From IMG/VR virus record IMGVR_UViG_3300048042_000182, positions 1 to 41,979 of that record: 41,979 bases of DNA; one strand, given 5' to 3'. The notes under the pieces are model-generated. The model saw nothing but the letters and a program-made list of their open reading frames with translations, was not told the origin of the DNA and made no database searches. Of this stretch, positions 39,481 to 41,979 are shown piece by piece. The translations under genes were made by a program, and so were the position numbers. Position 1 is the first letter of the stretch. Each line of letters opens with the position of its first letter. This stretch comes from a virus.

Positions 39481-40341
39481 TTAAAGGTAGGACGGCGCAT
39501 GCATTCGATATTCCTCCTGGAGACGGGCCGGAGCACTATGCAGATAGCGCATCGTTGTGTCGATGTACACATGCCCGAGCTGCTCTTTGATTGCAAGCAA
39601 CCCGCTCCCCTGGTTAAGCATATTGGCGCCGAGACTATGCCTCACCAGGTGGGGGTAAACGCGCCTTGTAATCCCGGCGCGCTTGGCCGCGACGCGCACC
39701 AATTTTCTGAGGTCCTGCTGTTGCATCCGGTGGCCGTGGCGAACGGTCAAAAACATCCAGTCGTCGGGTTGCCCAGCGCGAACCGCGAAGTATTCCATCA
39801 TCAGCGCGCAGCAGGCAGACGAGATCATTACCGCGCGTTCCTTGAGCTTCTTCGTCCCGTTGATATGGAGCAGCTGGTGGGCAGTGTCGAGGTCGCGGAT
39901 ACGGAGCCAGCAGATCTCTTTGTTGCGGCCGCCGCTGTACGCCAGGAGAGCCAGAATCGCCTTCTCGCGGAGCGTCTTGCTGGCGCCGATCAATCGCGCC
40001 ACCTCGGCCTGCGAGAGGGCTCCTGTCACCAACGTCTGAGGTTGCTTCGGCCGTGCCAGATGAATCCCGATGTGCATGAAAGCGCCATACCTTTCGAGCG
40101 CGATCGAGGTGTTGACCAGGTGCGAGTGCGAGTATCCTTTCTTGCGCATTTCGGCGATGAGTTTATCCACCGCGCGCGCCGTCGGCCGAACGCCCAGGAC
40201 GGGCATCAAACGGCGCATTGTCGAGAGGTAATTACCGATCGTGGTCTCGCCCAGGCCGACCTGGGCGGAGAGGTAGACAGCGAAGTTTTTGAGGACGGTG
40301 TCGGGGTTGAGATTGCGGGGTTTCGGGGCGCGATTCTGCAT
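39481..40341 (-). CDS. XerC/D-like tyrosine recombinase (cargo)
   Basis: A tyrosine recombinase of about 286 residues, nearest in layout to XerC/XerD. Counting from the upstream ATG at 40356, catalytic residues are Arg144 (SGGRNKEIC), Lys169/170 (GTKKLKER), His236 and Arg239 (HLVRHS), His262 (QLGHVYIDTT) and the nucleophile Tyr271 (TTMRYLH). All are present, so it should be active. The N-terminal SAM-like core-binding domain is at about 15-100. I prefer ATG 40341 because GAGGAAG stands 6 bases upstream. It lies at the right end, read against the cargo gene, beside the terminal sites; a DDE phage does not need it for integration. Confidence 0.9.
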   Translation of the reverse strand: MQNRAPKPRNLNPDTVLKNFAVYLSAQVGLGETTIGNYLSTMRRLMPVLGVRPTARAVDKLIAEMRKKGYSHSHLVNTSIALERYGAFMHIGIHLARPKQPQTLVTGALSQAEVARLIGASKTLREKAILALLAYSGGRNKEICWLRIRDLDTAHQLLHINGTKKLKERAVMISSACCALMMEYFAVRAGQPDDWMFLTVRHGHRMQQQDLRKLVRVAAKRAGITRRVYPHLVRHSLGANMLNQGSGLLAIKEQLGHVYIDTTMRYLHSAPARLQEEYRMHAPSYL

Positions 40342-40367
40342 CGGATTCTTCCTCATTTTTGGGCACG

Positions 40368-40390
40368 AAAAAGCCGCCAGAATTGGCGGC
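40368..40390 (-). terminator. Leftward terminator just before the recombinase gene
   Basis: Reading leftward: GCCGCCA, ATTC, TGGCGGC, TTTTT. A 7-bp GC-rich stem with a T run, 12 bp before the first ATG of the recombinase gene. It can stop transcription entering from the host integrase promoter or act as attenuator in the recombinase leader. Confidence 0.78.
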
Positions 40391-40675
40391 GTGGGTGAAG
40401 TTTTAAGGTGGCCATCCAGGCTAAGGAGATGGCGTGAAGCGTTATCTAGTGGTAAACAGCTACGGTTTTCTGTAGATTTCTCATTTCAAGCCCTTTATGC
40501 GGCTAGATCAGGCTGATGTTTGAGCTGTCCAGAACCCGTAAACGGCCATCTGGCGCGGGTTCTGTGAGTTTTCCACTTTTTGGGTATCGTCGGGTTTGCG
40601 GGGTGTTTTGCGGGCCGACTGAAGTTTTACCTGAAATCAACAACTTAGCGAAGCGGAGCGGGCGATTTTTCCCCT

Positions 40676-40697
40676 CTACTCTCACTCAATTCCTGTA
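40676..40697 (-). repeat. End site R2
   Basis: On the minus strand TACAG, seven bases, GTGAGAGTAG. It has the same orientation as R1 and shares TACAGGAATT with it; the two sites are 106 bp apart. Confidence 0.78.
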
Positions 40698-40781
40698 TGG
40701 TGTTTCGCTCGATGTACTGTGGAAAAGCGTGCCGTACCCGCGTCAATCCCGTCGTTTCCCGCCGCCGCCCGCCGTATACCG

Positions 40782-40803
40782 TCACTCTCATGTAATTCCT
40801 GTA
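40782..40803 (-). repeat. End site R1
   Basis: On the minus strand TACAG, seven bases, ATGAGAGTGA, exactly 6 bp inside the right terminus, mirroring L1. Confidence 0.82.
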
Positions 40804-40809
40804 CTCACA

Positions 40810-40814
40810 TCCAT
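40810..40814. repeat. Right target-site duplication TCCAT
   Basis: Second copy of the 5-bp target, after the terminal …CTCACA of the prophage, identical to 431-435. Confidence 0.93.
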
Positions 40815-41695
40815 GAAGTTTCCGCTGCGGCCGGCGAAGATGAAGTCCTCCGGCGCGCATACTTCGAGATGCGCCGCCACTCCTCCAACTCTTCGACCTG
40901 CTCCCCTGTGACCGGGATCGCCGTTAGGCTCCCCTTCGTCTTACCCCAGGGACGGATCTTGCCCTTGTAGATCGTCTCCCGGATGTCGAGCTTGTTGTGC
41001 TCTTCATCAAGAGAAGACCAGCGGAACGCGAACAGCTCTCCCGGACGAAGAGCATTGGTCATGTCAAGTTTCAGCAGAATCCGGTTGCGGAGTTCCAGGG
41101 CGGCCAGCGCGGAACGCAGTTGATCCCACGTCAGCACTGTCTTGTCGGTGTCCCGGAGGTTGACCGGTGTCTTGAGCTTGCGCGCGGGATCTTTGAGGAG
41201 GAAGTCCTGATCGACCGCCTCGGCAAAGATCGAACGAATGTAAGCTCGGCACTGCAAGACTCTGTCCTTGGACCGGGTTTTTGCCAGCTTGTTGAGGTGG
41301 GCCTGGAGAACGAGCTTGTCGAAGCGTTCCAGCCGGATTTCTCCAAACTCGGCGAGCAGGTCGGCCTCGATCAGGTGCTTCTTGACCTTGGCCGTCTCCT
41401 CTTTCCAGTCCGCCTCTTTGAGTGGCAGGTAGCGGTTGTGGACAAACCAGCGCAGAGAGACGCTGCCATTCCTGACAACCCCCTCTTCGGTGGTGTGCCC
41501 CGTAAGCCGGGCGATCTCCCGCTCCAGCTTTTCTCGCGCCTCGAACTTCGTCATCTCCGACTTCAGCCCGAGCACGACCGGCGTGATGATTGGTTTGGGT
41601 TCGTTTGCAGCCGGGTCGAGAACGGTGCGCCGAAAGTAGCCGTACCACTTCTTTCCCCGAACCATCACCCAACCCTTCTGGTGCGATGTACCCAT
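40810..41695 (-). pseudogene. N-terminal part of the interrupted tyrosine integrase, with frameshift
   Basis: The N-terminal DNA-binding and first catalytic part of the integrase whose end is at 1-430. GWVMVRGKKWYGYFRR opens the arm-binding domain, the SAM-like core follows (about 100-200), and TNALRPGELFAFRW carries the first catalytic Arg. The frame from the ATG at 41695 ends in a stop at about 40805. The true continuation is in the next frame (CAPEDFIFAGRSGNFMD), so there is a one-base deletion near 40855-40866. The total length supports this: 886 plus 430 is 1316, one base short of 439 codons. The integrase was therefore broken twice, by frameshift and by the prophage. Confidence 0.9.
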
Positions 41696-41739
41696 GTGTT
41701 TCTCGATTTCTGTGGGGAAAAACAGTGGGCGTCCCCATT

Positions 41740-41979
41740 TTACCGTGGTTTTCTACGTAAATTGGAGAGCCTTTCCCGCTCGTGGACGAACTCTTCGATC
41801 TGGCTTTGGCGATACCGTAAGATTCCGTCGCCAATGCGAATGACGGGCAGCAAGGGGGCTCGACGCGAGGAATGATCCCAGACCCAATCCGTGCTGACGT
41901 TGAGGCGATGCGCCACATTTTCGGCAGTGAGCAACGGGTCTGTCTCAGGCGTTTGCGGGGAAACAACGGCCCGCGGCAT
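41740..41979 (-). CDS. HTH excisionase-like protein (partial or complete)
   Basis: 79 residues to the window edge. LLTAENVAHRLNVSTDWVWD followed by VIRIGDGILRYRQSQIEEF is the HTH_17/excisionase pattern. It lies 44 bp before the interrupted integrase, in the same direction, as Xis-like genes often do. The ATG coincides with the edge of the window, so the true start could lie outside. It belongs to the older element, not to the prophage. Confidence 0.78.
   Translation of the reverse strand: MPRAVVSPQTPETDPLLTAENVAHRLNVSTDWVWDHSSRRAPLLPVIRIGDGILRYRQSQIEEFVHERERLSNLRRKPR

Larger units (their letters stand above)
436..40809. mobile_element. Complete Mu-type transposable siphovirus prophage
   Basis: The element is bounded by TGT…ACA termini, a 5-bp duplication and matched 22-bp end sites. 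It encodes a DDE transposase and its AAA+ partner, an XRE repressor, Mu-type terminase, portal, F and I/Z genes, HK97-fold capsid and a long-tail module with tape measure. No structural gene expected for a complete particle is obviously broken. A siphovirus tail with Mu-type head and transposition genes recalls B3-like Pseudomonas phages. The gene layout differs: early genes are central, the head and tail arm runs leftward to the left end, and fibre and cargo genes run to the right end. Confidence 0.95.
40357..40809. other. Right terminal non-coding region of the prophage
   Basis: This 453-bp region holds the terminator 40368-40390, the end sites R2 and R1, and a 9-bp inverted repeat (CAGAACCCG, 40530-40538, with CGGGTTCTG, 40556-40564). 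The open frames across it are unsupported. It may contain the promoter of the recombinase gene, on the short stretch between the hairpin and its start or further right. Confidence 0.65.

Noticed and set aside
40516-40911. Open frame across the right end
   Set aside because: It crosses the phage-host junction, runs over the end sites and is antisense to the integrase; no ribosome site or family pattern.
1-41979. CRISPR arrays, rRNA or tRNA genes
   Set aside because: No series of evenly spaced repeats and no RNA gene signature was found in reading the window.

Overview
The window holds one complete transposable (Mu-type) prophage, positions 436-40809 (40,374 bp), inserted in the tyrosine-integrase gene of another mobile element. 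The boundaries can be read directly. A 5-bp target duplication, TCCAT, lies at 431-435 and 40810-40814. The prophage starts with TGT and ends with ACA. Removing the prophage and one TCCAT copy rejoins the two integrase pieces in one reading frame (…GNFM-DPSNYRK…). Each end carries two copies of a 22-bp site (T[A/G]CAG-N7-[A/G]TGAGAGT…), with the outer copy exactly 6 bp from each terminus. The host is a GC-rich bacterium. The style of the interrupted integrase and of the fibre gene suggests Acidobacteriota (Terriglobia), but this is recall-based inference.

Left arm, read leftward (23233 to 599): a late operon in Mu-like order. It holds endolysin, lipoprotein, a small protein, a secreted phospholipase-D-type protein, two membrane proteins, a winged-helix protein, small and large terminase, portal, minor head protein F, prohead protease with a nested scaffold start, decoration protein, major capsid protein, head-tail joining genes, major tail tube, two putative tail-assembly chaperones, tape measure, and three tail-tip proteins (Dit-like, gpL-like, J-like). 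There is no sheath or baseplate set and the tube protein is of siphovirus type, so the particle should have a long non-contractile tail, as in B3-like transposable phages.

Centre (23519-25460): the control region. A leftward repressor operon (XRE repressor, two small proteins, terminator) faces a rightward early operon. The early promoter TTGACA-18-TAAAGT carries a perfect 16-bp palindrome in its spacer and overlaps the repressor start. Right arm, read rightward: a small HTH regulator, an early protein, transposase A (DDE), ATPase B, then about 18 small genes chained mostly by 1-4 base overlaps, many with Cys pairs that look zinc-binding. A GemA-like protein, a double-HTH protein and a two-gene fibre module with an AT-richer middle follow. 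The right end carries cargo: a conserved-looking protein of unknown function and a complete XerC/D-like recombinase, separated by a bidirectional hairpin and bounded by terminator-like hairpins.

The most unusual points are the inverted layout (early module in the middle, structural arm running out to the left end, fibre at the opposite end), the matched end sites plus a possible internal copy near 23.4 kb, a signal peptide on the fibre-like protein, a secreted nuclease-like protein in the lysis region, and a tyrosine recombinase carried by a DDE-transposing phage.
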